The notes: a model not told the origin generated them from the letters alone. A stretch of DNA of 64,000 bases from Pseudonocardia sp. HH130630-07 (GCF_001698125.1 NZ_CP013854.1:4402001-4466000); one strand, 5' to 3'. Positions 11,162 through 19,757 are shown, counted from the stretch's first letter. Numbers and translations: made by a program.

Positions 11162-11902
11162 CTACAGCCCGGTGCTGAACCGTTCGGCGTCGGCGACCAC
11201 CCCGTCCAGCGGGGCGCCGGGTGCGGCCGCGGTACCGGGTGTCCCGGCGGGGGAGAGCGCTCCGCCGACCCCGCCGGACACCCCCCGGACGATGCGGTAG
11301 CCCGGGGCGGGATGGCGGATGCAGGCATCGAACAGCCGCCCCGCGTCCTCGGGGGACAGCCAGGCGCCCGTCCCGTCCCGGTCCTCCGCCGGGCGGGTCT
11401 CCGCGCAGCTGCCGAGCCGCAGCACGACGACGTCCATCCCGAAGCGGGAGTGGTACATGCTGCCCAGGCCCTCCACCGCGGCGTTGCCGACCCCGGAGTA
11501 GGTGCCGGGCCGGGCGGGGGCGCCGGCGGGGGACTCGCGCCCGGCACGGTGCCCGGCGACGTCGATGCCGGAGCCGAGCAGCACGCGGTCCACCTCGGCG
11601 ATCCGTGCGGCCTCCAGAACCGTGTGCGTCCCGTCGACGTTCACCGCGAGCACGTCCGCCCAGCCGGATCCGGGGCCGAGCCCGCCGAGGTGGACGACGG
11701 CGTCGACGCCGTCGCAGGCGGCGGCCACGGTGGCCGGATCCGTGACCGAGCCGGTGATGATCTCGACCGGCTCGTCGGGCCCCGGCGCCTGCTGCGGGGC
11801 GATGTCGAGCAGCCGGAACACCCGGCCCGGCCGGCGCAGCCGCCGGCGCAGCACGGTGCCGACGACGCCGGCGGCTCCGGTGATCAGGATGCGTTCGTCC
11901 AC
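11162..11902 (-). CDS. Uronate dehydrogenase paralogue lacking the catalytic triad
   Basis: A 246-residue SDR protein clearly homologous to the Udh at 1354-2160 (shared ITGAAG.VGT.LR.RLRRPGR, VNxDGTHTVLEAAR, MYHSRFGMDVVVLR). The NAD-binding GAAGVVG is intact. However the catalytic Ser112, Tyr141 and Lys145 of the first copy correspond here to Gly112, Ser136 and Asn140 (YGVSK is SGVGN), with five residues deleted between. The C-terminal third is replaced by Gly/Ala/Pro-rich sequence. It is therefore probably not a dehydrogenase: either a decaying duplicate or a protein kept for NAD(H) or sugar-acid binding. It converges on the lyase gene and is followed by a 74-bp gap to the ABC operon. Confidence 0.8.
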   Translation of the reverse strand: MDERILITGAAGVVGTVLRRRLRRPGRVFRLLDIAPQQAPGPDEPVEIITGSVTDPATVAAACDGVDAVVHLGGLGPGSGWADVLAVNVDGTHTVLEAARIAEVDRVLLGSGIDVAGHRAGRESPAGAPARPGTYSGVGNAAVEGLGSMYHSRFGMDVVVLRLGSCAETRPAEDRDGTGAWLSPEDAGRLFDACIRHPAPGYRIVRGVSGGVGGALSPAGTPGTAAAPGAPLDGVVADAERFSTGL

Positions 11903-11976
11903 GAGAGGTCCTCCGATGTGTGTCGTCGCTCGTGCCGCCCGGTGATCGGTGGCGATACCGGGCCGTGGGCCGCCGG

Positions 11977-12936
11977 TTACTCGTAGAGCGAGGACTGGAT
12001 CCTCGGGTCGTTGATGTTGGACCGGTCGTACCAGTAGAAGCCGGTGTTGATCACCTTCGGCTGTTCCTCGCCGTTCACGGCCTTCACCGCGGCCTTCACG
12101 ACCTCCGCGCCCATCCGGACCGGGTCCTGGGTGACGGCGCCGAGCTGGCGGCCGTCGCGGATGGCGTCGGTCTGCCCGGACCCGGAGTCGAAGCCGGCGA
12201 TGGCGACGCCCTGGCGTCCGCTCTCCCCGACACCGCGGGTCACACCGATCGCGGTGCCCTCGTTGGAGCCGTAGATCCCGCGCAGGTCCGGGTTGGCGGC
12301 GACGATCGCCTTGGCGATGTCGGCCGACTTCGCCTGGTCACCGCCGCCGTACTGCGGGTCCAGCAGCTGGATGCCCGGCGCGTTGGCCCGCATCCACTCG
12401 ACGAAGCCGTCCCGCCGGTCGATGCCGGACCGGCTCGTCTGGTCGTGGACGACCACGCCGACCTTGCCGACGCCGCCGAGCGCCGTCGACAGCTGCTTGG
12501 CCGCCTCGGCCGCCGCGGCCCGGTTGTCGGTCGCCGCGGTCGTGACCGGGATGTCGCTCTCGACGCCCGAGTCGAACGCCACGACCGGGATGCCGGACCC
12601 CTGCGCCTGCTGCAGGACCGGCGCGGCGGCGCGGGAGTCGAGGGCGGCGACCGCGAGCGCGTCCGGCCCGCGGCCGACCGCGTTGGTGAGCATCGTGACC
12701 TGGGCCTCGATCTCGGACTCGGTGGCCGGTCCCTCGAACGTGATGTTCACCTGCTGGCGGGCGGCCTCCTGATCGGCGCCCTGCTTGACGGCCTGCCAGA
12801 ACTCGTGCTGGAAGCCCTTCGAGACGATGGCGATCTCCAGCGGCTCGTCGTCGCCGGACCGGGCGCCGGATCCGCAGCCGGCGAGGGCGAGCGAGAGCGC
12901 CGCCACGGTGGCGACGAGCAGTCGACGGGTACGCAC
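11977..12936 (-). CDS. Sugar ABC transporter solute-binding lipoprotein (ribose type)
   Basis: A 319-residue periplasmic-binding-protein-like lipoprotein. The start is GTG at 12936, preceded by GGGAGGA. The signal RRLLVATVAALSLALAGC ends in a lipobox with Cys21. The mature domain is of the Peripla_BP_4 / RbsB type (EIAIVSKGFQHEFWQAVKQG, then ALAVAALDSRAAAPVLQQA, VVAFDSGVESD, IYGSNEGTAIGVTRG). It is the last gene of the importer operon (mutarotase, ATPase, permease, binding protein). The ligand is a pentose or deoxyhexose by family; the FucU-like partner hints at L-fucose or a related sugar. Confidence 0.88.
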   Translation of the reverse strand: MRTRRLLVATVAALSLALAGCGSGARSGDDEPLEIAIVSKGFQHEFWQAVKQGADQEAARQQVNITFEGPATESEIEAQVTMLTNAVGRGPDALAVAALDSRAAAPVLQQAQGSGIPVVAFDSGVESDIPVTTAATDNRAAAAEAAKQLSTALGGVGKVGVVVHDQTSRSGIDRRDGFVEWMRANAPGIQLLDPQYGGGDQAKSADIAKAIVAANPDLRGIYGSNEGTAIGVTRGVGESGRQGVAIAGFDSGSGQTDAIRDGRQLGAVTQDPVRMGAEVVKAAVKAVNGEEQPKVINTGFYWYDRSNINDPRIQSSLYE

Positions 12937-12977
12937 GGGGTTGAGTCCTCCCTGGAGGGGGTGGGCGGGGGAGCGGT

Positions 12978-13982
12978 TCACGATCTGCGGCGACGTGCCT
13001 GGTCGGCGTACACGGCGAGGACGATGACGACGCCGAGGATCACGTTCTGCCACTCCTGCGGGATCGACATGATCTGCAGGCCGTTGTTGAGCACCGAGAT
13101 GATCAGCGCGCCGATCAGCGTGCCGACCACGGAGCCGCGACCACCGGACAGCGAGGTGCCCCCGATGACCACCGCGGCGATGGCCTGCAGCTCGTAGCCG
13201 GTCCCGGTGCCCGGCTGGGCCGAGCCGAGCCGGGCCGAGATCAGGACCCCGGCCAGGCCGGTGAACAGGCCACCGATGGTGTAGATCAGGACCTTGCTGC
13301 GCCGGACGTCGATGCCCGACAGCGCGGTGGCCGCCTCGTTGGAGCCGATCGCGTAGGCGTAGCGGCCGAGCACCGTGCGGTTGAGCAGCACGGCGGCCAG
13401 TACCGCCACCACGGCCAGCACGAGCACCGCGTTGGGGAATCCGGAGCCGGGCAGCGCGCTGCCGGTGGAGATGGCGGTGTAGCCCGGTGCGTCGATGTAG
13501 ATCGGCGCGCTGCCCGACAGCACCAGGGCGAGCCCGGAGGCGACCATCATCATCGCCAGCGTGGCGATGAACGGGGGGAGCCCGAGCAGGGTGACGTTCA
13601 GCCCGTTGACCAGGCCGATGAGCCCGCCGAACAGGATCGCGCCGAGCACCCCCACCACGACCGGCAACCCGGAGCCGGTGATGAGGACGCCCGCGACGAC
13701 CGCGCACAACGCCATCCCGGTCCCGAGCGACAGGTCGATCCCGCCCGTCACCACGACGGCGGTCGTACCGAGCGCCAGCGTCCCGATGACCACGGTGGAG
13801 AACAGGATGTTCGTGACGTTGCCGTAGTTCAGGAAGTTCGGGTCGGCGATCGCGAAGAACGCGAACACGACCAGCAGCCCGGCCCCGGCGAGCAGCTGCT
13901 GCAGCCGGTCACCGACCGATCGGACGCGGTCACCGGTCCGCGGTCCGGCGGGGTCCGCCGCCCCGGTGGAGACGGGTGTCAT
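12978..13982 (-). CDS. Sugar ABC transporter permease (RbsC family)
   Basis: A 334-residue membrane protein with about nine to ten hydrophobic segments. ADPNFLNYGNVTNILF, TGGIDLSLGTGMAL and the EAA-like VVIGGTSLSGGRGSVVGTLIGALII are typical of ribose/xylose-class permeases. The ATG at 13982 overlaps the ATPase stop in an ATGA arrangement, so translation is probably coupled. Upstream in-frame starts would lie inside the ATPase gene and are not used. It presumably forms the homodimeric channel working with the ATPase at 13979-15523. Confidence 0.9.
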   Translation of the reverse strand: MTPVSTGAADPAGPRTGDRVRSVGDRLQQLLAGAGLLVVFAFFAIADPNFLNYGNVTNILFSTVVIGTLALGTTAVVVTGGIDLSLGTGMALCAVVAGVLITGSGLPVVVGVLGAILFGGLIGLVNGLNVTLLGLPPFIATLAMMMVASGLALVLSGSAPIYIDAPGYTAISTGSALPGSGFPNAVLVLAVVAVLAAVLLNRTVLGRYAYAIGSNEAATALSGIDVRRSKVLIYTIGGLFTGLAGVLISARLGSAQPGTGTGYELQAIAAVVIGGTSLSGGRGSVVGTLIGALIISVLNNGLQIMSIPQEWQNVILGVVIVLAVYADQARRRRS

Positions 13983-15523
13983 GTCTGTGTCCACGTTCGC
14001 CCTGCGTCCTTCCGGTCCGGCTCGCCGGGCCGCAGGGTGGCGAGTTCCATGATCGACTCCTGGGTGGCGTCGGTGGCCTCCAGCTGGCCGGTCACCCGGC
14101 CCTCGCTCATCACGAGGACCCGGTGGGACAGCCGCAGGACCTCGGGCAGCTCGGAGGAGATGACGACGACCGCCTTCCCGGTGGCCGCGAGTTCGCGCAC
14201 CAGCCGGTAGATCTCGTCCTTCGCCCCGACGTCGATGCCCCGGGTGGGCTCGTCGAACACCAGGACGTCGCAGTCGCGCGCCAGCCACCGGGCGATGACG
14301 ACCTTCTGCTGGTTGCCGCCGGACAGCGTGCCGACCCGGGTGTGCACGGACGGCGTACGGATGTGCAGGGACTCGACGAGCTCGGCGGTACGCCGCTCGG
14401 CGGCGCGGCGGCGGACGACACCGGCCCCGGAGAACCGGGAGGCGAGCGAGCTCAGCACCACGTTCTCGGTGACGGACCGGTCGAGGAGCAGGCCGTACTG
14501 CTTGCGGTCCTCGGAGAGGTAGCCCAGGCCGAGCCGGGCGGCGACGGCGGGGGAGCCGATGCGCACCGCCCGTCCGCGCAGCTCGACGGTGCCGGCACTG
14601 GGCCGGTCGGCACCGACCAGCGCCCTGGCCACCTCGGTGCGACCGGCGCCCATCAGCCCGGCCACACCCAGGATCTCGCCCTCGTGCAGGTCGAACGAGA
14701 CGTCGCGGAGCAGGCCGGGGGTGCACAGCCCGCGGACCGCGAGCAGCGGGCGCCCGCGCTCGGGCACCGTCGCCGGCGCGGTCGCCGCCGGCAGCTCCCG
14801 CCCGACCATGCGGGTGATGACCTCGGCCATCGAGGCACCGGCGGTGTCCAGGGTGCCGGCGTGGCGCCCGTCCCGCACGACGGTGATGCGGTCGGTGACC
14901 GCGGCCAGCTCCTCGAGCCGGTGCGAGATGTAGACGACGCCCGTCCCGGGCCGCCGGAACCGGCGGATCAGCGCGTGCAGCACCTCCACCTCGGCGTCGT
15001 CGAGCGCCGCGGTCGGCTCGTCCATGATCAGGATGCGGGCGTCGTCGTCGGCGAGCGCCTTCGCGATCTCCACCATCTGCTGCTGGGCGACGGTCAGCGA
15101 CGCGACCGTCGCGTGCGGGTCGAGCGGCAGCTCGAGGCGGTCGAGCAGAGCGCGGGTCCGGGCGACGAGGGCACGCTCGTCGAGCAGGAACCCGGCCCGG
15201 CGGGGCTCGCGGCCGGCGAGGACGTTCTGCGCGACCGTGAGGTCGGGTATCAGCGTGAACTCCTGGTGGATGATCGCGATGCCCAGCTCGCGGGCCCGGC
15301 GCGGGTCCCCGATCCGCACCGGACGCCCGTCGATCCGGATCTCGCCCGCGTCCGGCCGGTGCACCCCGCTGAGGACGTTCATCAGGGTGGACTTGCCCGC
15401 GCCGTTCTCGCCGACGACGGCCAGCACCTCGCCGTCGCGCAGCTCGAGGTCCATGTCGTCGAGCGCGACGACCCCCGGGAACTCCCTGCGGATCCCGCGG
15501 ACCTCGAGCAGCGGCGGACTCAC
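13979..15523 (-). CDS. Sugar ABC transporter ATP-binding protein (RbsA/XylG-like, two domains)
   Basis: 514 residues with two fused nucleotide-binding domains. The first has Walker A GENGAGKSTL, signature-region VAQQQMVEIAKAL and Walker B ILIMDEPTAALDD. The second has the family's degenerate Walker A (AGLMGAGRTEVA), a clean LSGGNQQKVVIARWL signature and VLVFDEPTRGIDVG. That asymmetry is normal for carbohydrate-uptake-2 ATPases. The start overlaps the mutarotase stop (ATGA) and the end overlaps the permease start, giving a tightly coupled trio. Confidence 0.92.
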   Translation of the reverse strand: MSPPLLEVRGIRREFPGVVALDDMDLELRDGEVLAVVGENGAGKSTLMNVLSGVHRPDAGEIRIDGRPVRIGDPRRARELGIAIIHQEFTLIPDLTVAQNVLAGREPRRAGFLLDERALVARTRALLDRLELPLDPHATVASLTVAQQQMVEIAKALADDDARILIMDEPTAALDDAEVEVLHALIRRFRRPGTGVVYISHRLEELAAVTDRITVVRDGRHAGTLDTAGASMAEVITRMVGRELPAATAPATVPERGRPLLAVRGLCTPGLLRDVSFDLHEGEILGVAGLMGAGRTEVARALVGADRPSAGTVELRGRAVRIGSPAVAARLGLGYLSEDRKQYGLLLDRSVTENVVLSSLASRFSGAGVVRRRAAERRTAELVESLHIRTPSVHTRVGTLSGGNQQKVVIARWLARDCDVLVFDEPTRGIDVGAKDEIYRLVRELAATGKAVVVISSELPEVLRLSHRVLVMSEGRVTGQLEATDATQESIMELATLRPGEPDRKDAGRTWTQT

Positions 15524-15918
15524 GTGACGACGCCCTTGCGCAACAAGGCGTTGGCGTACACCCGGGTCTCGCCGGTCCGGACGACGAGGAAGGCCTCGGC
15601 CGCAGCGTCGTAGAACTCGAAGCGCCCCAGCAGGCGCGGTGTCGCGCCGGCGGCCACGACGAGCTCCTCGTGCACCGGTGGCGTGCTGCCGCCGTCGGGC
15701 GCCATCAGGTCGAGGGCCGGCTCGTCGTCGAGGGGCAGCACGGTCCGGACGGCGGCCAGCAACTCCGGTGTACCGACCCCGGGGAGGACGAGGGTGCGCC
15801 GGCCCAGGTTCTCGGCCGGGAAGTGCGCGTCGGCGAGCACGACCCCGTCGGAGTGCCCCATGGCGTCGAGGTGGGCGAGCAGCGGTCCGCTCAGGAGGGG
15901 GTGGATCCCGGAAAGCAC
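15520..15918 (-). CDS. RbsD/FucU-family sugar mutarotase
   Basis: A 132-residue mutarotase. GHSDGVVLADAHFPAE near the N-terminus carries the conserved His and Asp; YANALLRKGVV closes the protein. These resemble FucU (L-fucose mutarotase) more than RbsD, though the two form one family. It would interconvert anomers of the sugar brought in by the downstream importer. The GTG start has GAGGAG about 6 nt upstream. The end overlaps the ATPase start. Confidence 0.82.
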   Translation of the reverse strand: MLSGIHPLLSGPLLAHLDAMGHSDGVVLADAHFPAENLGRRTLVLPGVGTPELLAAVRTVLPLDDEPALDLMAPDGGSTPPVHEELVVAAGATPRLLGRFEFYDAAAEAFLVVRTGETRVYANALLRKGVVT

Positions 15919-15967
15919 GGTGTCTCCTCGTCGGGGCTCGGGATGTCGGGGGTGGGCGTCGCGGGGG

Positions 15968-16072
15968 TCAGCCGGCCGGGTGCCGCGCGGGACCCGCGGT
16001 GGGCGACGGGTGGACGCGCCGCGGCCGGGCGGCGCGGGCGACGGACGCGGTCAAGACCACGATGCGGTTCAT
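15968..16072 (-). CDS. Candidate 34-codon ORF leading the mutarotase/ABC operon
   Basis: An ATG at 16072 is preceded by GAGGGG with an 8-nt gap and lies about 27 nt below a good -10/-35 pair. The frame gives MNRIVVLTASVARAARPRR, then a short Pro/Gly/His-containing tail, and stops 49 nt before the mutarotase GTG. It has no family I recognise. It could be a regulatory upstream ORF or simply chance; position and spacing are the only support. Confidence 0.4.
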   Translation of the reverse strand: MNRIVVLTASVARAARPRRVHPSPTAGPARHPAG

Positions 16073-16098
16073 TGCGGGACCCCCTCGGTGACGGAGAG

Positions 16099-16128
16099 AC
16101 GTTAAGGAAGGGTTATATGTCCTGTCAA
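16099..16128 (-). promoter_or_regulatory. Promoter of the mutarotase/ABC operon
   Basis: On the minus strand TTGACA (16128-16123) is followed after 18 nt by TAACGT (16104-16099), a TAnnnT-type -10. The region is notably AT-richer than its surroundings. The first ORF start is 27 nt downstream. Confidence 0.6.
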
Positions 16129-16143
16129 ACTCTAGCCGTATGG

Positions 16144-16180
16144 AGTAATTATTACTGCCCCAGAGGAAGGATGTACATCC
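16144..16180. promoter_or_regulatory. Two palindromes upstream of the operon promoter
   Basis: AGTAATTATTACT (16144-16156) is a perfect 6+1+6 palindrome and GGATGTACATCC (16169-16180) a perfect 12-bp one. Both lie just upstream of the -35 at 16128. They are candidate sites for the adjacent FadR-type GntR regulator; the assignment is inferred. Confidence 0.45.
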
Positions 16181-16671
16181 GATGTGTGCCGAAGCATGAA
16201 TGTTTCGACGTTTCGCGAGCGAGTGATCGCCCGCTGTGTCGCGGCCGGCACGTCGGCTCGGCGCGGCCGTCGGTGACCGACAGCAATGGTCAAGCGCTGG
16301 ACGTATCGCGCCGTCCGGGGCGGGTTCTCGACGGTTACTCCAGGTGGAAGACGCTACGAGAGTGTGCTCCGGGACGAGCTCGCGGGGACGTCGTCCGTGG
16401 CTCGATCACTCAGAGTGGTGTGCGAGCCGTGCGCGGCGATGAAGGCTCGCCTGTCCTGTGTCCATGGTGCGCAACCATTGGTCCTATCTCTGCGCGTAGT
16501 AGACGTTTACTGCGATGGAAGTCGCTCGTAGTTTCGCGATCGGGTAGCGGTTACGACCGGGTCGTCATCCTCCGTCGCGGACGGCCGGCGGCGTACCGGC
16601 CAGGCGATCCGGCGGAGCGCGGTACCGGCACAATCGGCCCCGGACAGCGGGTCCGACCAGGGGGGACGAGC
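16181..16671. other. Long gene-free stretch before the GntR regulator
   Basis: About 490 bp with no convincing gene on either strand; the frames open here lack ribosome-binding sites and family features. Base composition is less GC-extreme than in genes. I see no hairpin strong enough to name. It probably holds the GntR promoter and may be remnant sequence. Confidence 0.5.
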
Positions 16672-17388
16672 GTGCCGGTTACCGACGAGGCGATCGAGAA
16701 GATCAAGGAGATGATCGTCAGCGGGGAGCTCCCGCCGGGATCCAGGCTTCCCCGCGAGGCCGAGCTGGCCGAGCGGCTGGGGTTGTCCCGCAGCTCGCTG
16801 CGCGAGGCGGTGCGGGCGTTGTCCCTGATCCGGGTCCTGGACGTGCGCCAGGGTGACGGGACCTACGTCACCAGCCTGGAGCCGTCGGTGCTGATGCACG
16901 CGCTCGGCTTCGTCGTGGACTTCCACCAGGACGACACGGTGCTGGAGTTCCTGGAGGTCCGGCGGATCATCGAGCCGGCCGCGACGGCGATGGCGGCGGT
17001 GCGGATGTCCGACGCGGAGATCCTGGGCCTGCGCGCCCAGCTCGACACGCTGGAGGTCGCACCGACCGTGGAGAGCCTGGTCGCCAACGACCTGGAGTTC
17101 CACCGCCGCATCGCCGGCGGCGCGGGGAACATGGTGCTCTGCTCGTTGATCGAGGGCATCTCGGGCCCCACCACCCGGGCGCGGATCTGGCGCGGGCTCA
17201 ACGAGGAGGGTGCGCTCGAGCGGACCCGCGAGCAGCACGAACAGATCTACCGGGCGATCGCTGCGCGACAGCCGGAGGTGGCCCGGTCCTGGGCGACGGT
17301 GCACGTGGCCGGGGTGGAGCAGTGGCTGCGCGGCGCGCTCGCCCGGCCGGGGGCCGGCATCCCCGAGCTGCCCGGGGTGGAGCGCTGA
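16672..17388 (+). CDS. FadR-type GntR-family transcriptional regulator (FCD domain)
   Basis: A 238-residue regulator. The N-terminal winged helix spans residues about 5-70 (IKEMIVSGELPPGSRLPREAELAERLGLSRSSLREAVRAL, wing GDGTYVTS). It is followed by an FCD ligand domain with the metal-binding-type pattern EVRRIIEPAATAMAA, DLEFHRRIA and HEQIYRAIAARQPE. The GTG at 16672 is used since it sits just after a GGGGGG-ACG purine run and gives the standard N-terminus. It is divergent from the sugar importer operon, its probable target. Confidence 0.88.
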   Translation: MPVTDEAIEKIKEMIVSGELPPGSRLPREAELAERLGLSRSSLREAVRALSLIRVLDVRQGDGTYVTSLEPSVLMHALGFVVDFHQDDTVLEFLEVRRIIEPAATAMAAVRMSDAEILGLRAQLDTLEVAPTVESLVANDLEFHRRIAGGAGNMVLCSLIEGISGPTTRARIWRGLNEEGALERTREQHEQIYRAIAARQPEVARSWATVHVAGVEQWLRGALARPGAGIPELPGVER

Positions 17389-17524
17389 CCCCGCGGGCGG
17401 TCATGATCAGGTGAATCCGGCGCGCCGTCCCGGTCGGGACCCGTGCCTGCGGGATACTGCCCCGCCGGTGGCCCACGACGGTGACGCCACCATGCGCACC
17501 GACACGGGAGGGTAGAGCCGGGCG

Positions 17525-17980
17525 ATGAGCGACGATCGACGGGCCGGGGAGTCGCCGGCGTGGGGCCGGGTCGGGCCGGAGGACCCCACGGCGGATCCGG
17601 TGACGCATCCGGCGATGCGGGTGCCGACGGGGGAGATCGAGCCGTCCGAGCAGCCGACCGTCGCCGTACCGGTCGGGGAGCCGGAACCGGGCGGCGAGGG
17701 CCCGGCGGAGGGTCCCACCCAGCCGGTCCGGCGGAAGGTCCCGCACACCCGGACCGGGGGTCTCTGGGCCGCCCTGGTCCTCTCCGCCGTCGTGCTGATC
17801 TTCCTGCTGGTGTTCATCGTGCAGAACACCGAGCCGGTGGTGATCAACTTCCTGTGGTTCAGCGGCAGCCTGCCGACCGGCGCCGCGCTGCTGTTCGCCG
17901 CCGTGGCGGGGATCCTGCTGGTCGCGATCCCCGGCACCGGGCGCATCCTGCAGCTGCGGCGGCAGGCCCGCCGGGACTGA
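17525..17980 (+). CDS. LapA-domain (DUF1049) membrane protein
   Basis: 151 residues. The first 75 are a charged, Pro/Glu-rich cytoplasmic-looking tail. They are followed by two membrane helices around residues 80-105 and 115-140, with the LapA motif VFIVQNTEPVVINFLWF between them and a basic C-terminus. Such proteins have been linked to envelope or lipopolysaccharide assembly in Gram-negatives; in actinobacteria the role is unknown. It stands alone between the GntR gene and a convergent helicase gene. Confidence 0.75.
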   Translation: MSDDRRAGESPAWGRVGPEDPTADPVTHPAMRVPTGEIEPSEQPTVAVPVGEPEPGGEGPAEGPTQPVRRKVPHTRTGGLWAALVLSAVVLIFLLVFIVQNTEPVVINFLWFSGSLPTGAALLFAAVAGILLVAIPGTGRILQLRRQARRD

Positions 17981-18002
17981 CCCCGGCCGCACCGGGTCCG
18001 CC

Positions 18003-18021
18003 CCGGTGGCGGTGCCACCGG
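18003..18021. terminator. Bidirectional hairpin between convergent genes
   Basis: CCGGTGGC-GGT-GCCACCGG forms a perfect 8-bp stem between the LapA gene and the convergent helicase gene. No U-tract is present, as is common in this GC range. Confidence 0.45.
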
Positions 18022-18037
18022 AGCCGGACGCCGGACG

Positions 18038-19747
18038 TCAGCGGCGGCGCCGCCCCCGGCCGGCCCCGCCGGCCCCACCGCCCCGCGGGCCGCCCCGGGA
18101 ACCACCGCGGGCGGGCTGCGCGGGCTTCGCCACGACGATCGGCTCACCCGAGGGTTCCCGGGCCCCGGTCACCCGCACCAGGTCCGGGTGGCCGGGCGCG
18201 ATCGTCGCGACCGCCGGGGTGACCCCGGCCTGCTTGGTCAGCTGGTTCACCTCGGCGCGCTGCTCGGGCATCGCGAGGGTGACGACGACGCCCTCCTCCC
18301 CGGCCCGGGCGGTCCGCCCGGCCCGGTGCAGGTAGGCCTTCGGGTCGGCGGGCGGGTCGACGTGCACGACCAGCCCGACGTCGTCGATGTGGATGCCGCG
18401 GGCCGCGACGTCGGTGGCGACCAGGACCGGCACCGCGCCGGAGCGGAAGTCGTCGAGCGCGCGGTTGCGCTGGTTCTGCGAGCGCCCGCCGTGCAGCGGG
18501 CCCGCGGCGACGCCCTCACGGCGCAGCACCCGCACCATCCGGTCCGCGCCGTGCTTGGTGCGCACGAACAGGATCGTCCGGCCCTCGCGCGCGGCGATCT
18601 CGGCGATCACCCGGGACCGCTCGTCGCGGTCGACGACGAGCACGTGGTGCTCCATGGTGTCGACGCTCGCCGTCGGCGGCGCCACCGACCGGGTCACGGG
18701 GTCGGTCAGGTAGCGCCGGACGAGCGCGTCGACCTCCCCGTCCAGGGTCGCGGAGAACAGCAGCCGCTGCCCGTCGGACGGGGTGCGGTCGAGGATCGTG
18801 CGGACCTGCGGCAGGAAGCCCATGTCGGCCATCCGGTCGGCCTCGTCGATCGCGGTGACCGCGACCTCGGACAGGTCGCAGGTGCGCTGCTGCAGGTGGT
18901 CGCCGAGCCGGCCCGGGGTGGCGACGAGCAGGTCGATGCCCCGGCGCAGCTCGGCGACCTGCCGGTTGATCGAGAGCCCGCCGACGACCGCGGTGACCCG
19001 CAGCCCGACGGCGGCGGCCAGCGGGGTCAGCACGTCGACGACCTGGGCGGCGAGCTCACGGGTCGGGACGAGGACGAGGCCGAGCGGGGCCGTCGGGCGG
19101 GCCCGGTCGCCGGCGAGCCGGGCCAGCAGGCCGAGCCCGAACGCGAGGGTCTTGCCGGACCCGGTCTGGCCCCGGCCGAGCAGGTCGCGGCCGGCGAGGG
19201 TCTCGGGCAGCGTCGCCGCCTGGACCGGGAACGGGGTGTCGAAGCCCTGCTCGGCCAGCGCGGCGACCAGGCGGTCGGGCAGTCCGAGCTCGGCGAACGA
19301 GGGCATGCCGGTCGCCGGGGGCGTCCACACCGGGACCGCCTCGGTGGCGGCGGGGCGCCGCTCCGCGGGGCGGGTGTCGCCCGGCGCGGCGCCGCGCTTC
19401 TGGCCGCGGCGGGACCGCGACCCGGCTCCGGTCCCCCCGGAGCGCGGTCCGGCGTCGCGGGAGTCGCGCCCCGCGGTGTCCCGGGGCTCGCCGGAACCGG
19501 GCCGGCGGGACCGGCCGCGCCGGGATCCACCGCCGGCGCCGTCGTGGGCGGCGCGGTCGCGGGGGCCGCTACCGCCCCGACCACCGGTGCCGGTGCGGTC
19601 GGGACGGGGCTCGCGGTCGGCGTCCCGGCCGCGGGTGCCGCCGTCGCCGGACGGTGCGGCGGTCCCGGCGGGGCGGGTGGCGCGCCGGCGGGGCCGCCGG
19701 TCGGCGGTGCTCGGCTCGGACGGCGGACGGAACTGGGGCCTGGTCAC
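18038..19747 (-). CDS. DEAD-box RNA helicase (RhlE-like)
   Basis: 569 residues from a GTG at 19747 with GAGGAG about 5 nt upstream. Residues 1-160 are a low-complexity Arg/Gly/Asp-rich extension, likely RNA-binding. The helicase core follows: Q-motif region FAELGLPDRLVAALAEQGFDTPFPVQ, GRGQTGSGKT, PTRELAAQV, IDEADRMADMGF (the DEAD box), SATLDG, LVATDVAARGIHI and HRAGRTARAG. Another RG-rich tail ends the protein. It probably remodels ribosomal or messenger RNA. A perfect inverted repeat directly before the ribosome-binding site suggests control of its own mRNA or promoter. Confidence 0.92.
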   Translation of the reverse strand: MTRPQFRPPSEPSTADRRPRRRATRPAGTAAPSGDGGTRGRDADREPRPDRTGTGGRGGSGPRDRAAHDGAGGGSRRGRSRRPGSGEPRDTAGRDSRDAGPRSGGTGAGSRSRRGQKRGAAPGDTRPAERRPAATEAVPVWTPPATGMPSFAELGLPDRLVAALAEQGFDTPFPVQAATLPETLAGRDLLGRGQTGSGKTLAFGLGLLARLAGDRARPTAPLGLVLVPTRELAAQVVDVLTPLAAAVGLRVTAVVGGLSINRQVAELRRGIDLLVATPGRLGDHLQQRTCDLSEVAVTAIDEADRMADMGFLPQVRTILDRTPSDGQRLLFSATLDGEVDALVRRYLTDPVTRSVAPPTASVDTMEHHVLVVDRDERSRVIAEIAAREGRTILFVRTKHGADRMVRVLRREGVAAGPLHGGRSQNQRNRALDDFRSGAVPVLVATDVAARGIHIDDVGLVVHVDPPADPKAYLHRAGRTARAGEEGVVVTLAMPEQRAEVNQLTKQAGVTPAVATIAPGHPDLVRVTGAREPSGEPIVVAKPAQPARGGSRGGPRGGGAGGAGRGRRRR

Positions 19748-19757
19748 AGGGCTCCTC

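Noticed and set aside
11977..13707. A single 576-codon minus-strand protein
   Set aside because: The N-terminal 257 codons are the other-frame reading of the permease gene. The lipoprotein signal starting at 12936 marks the real start.
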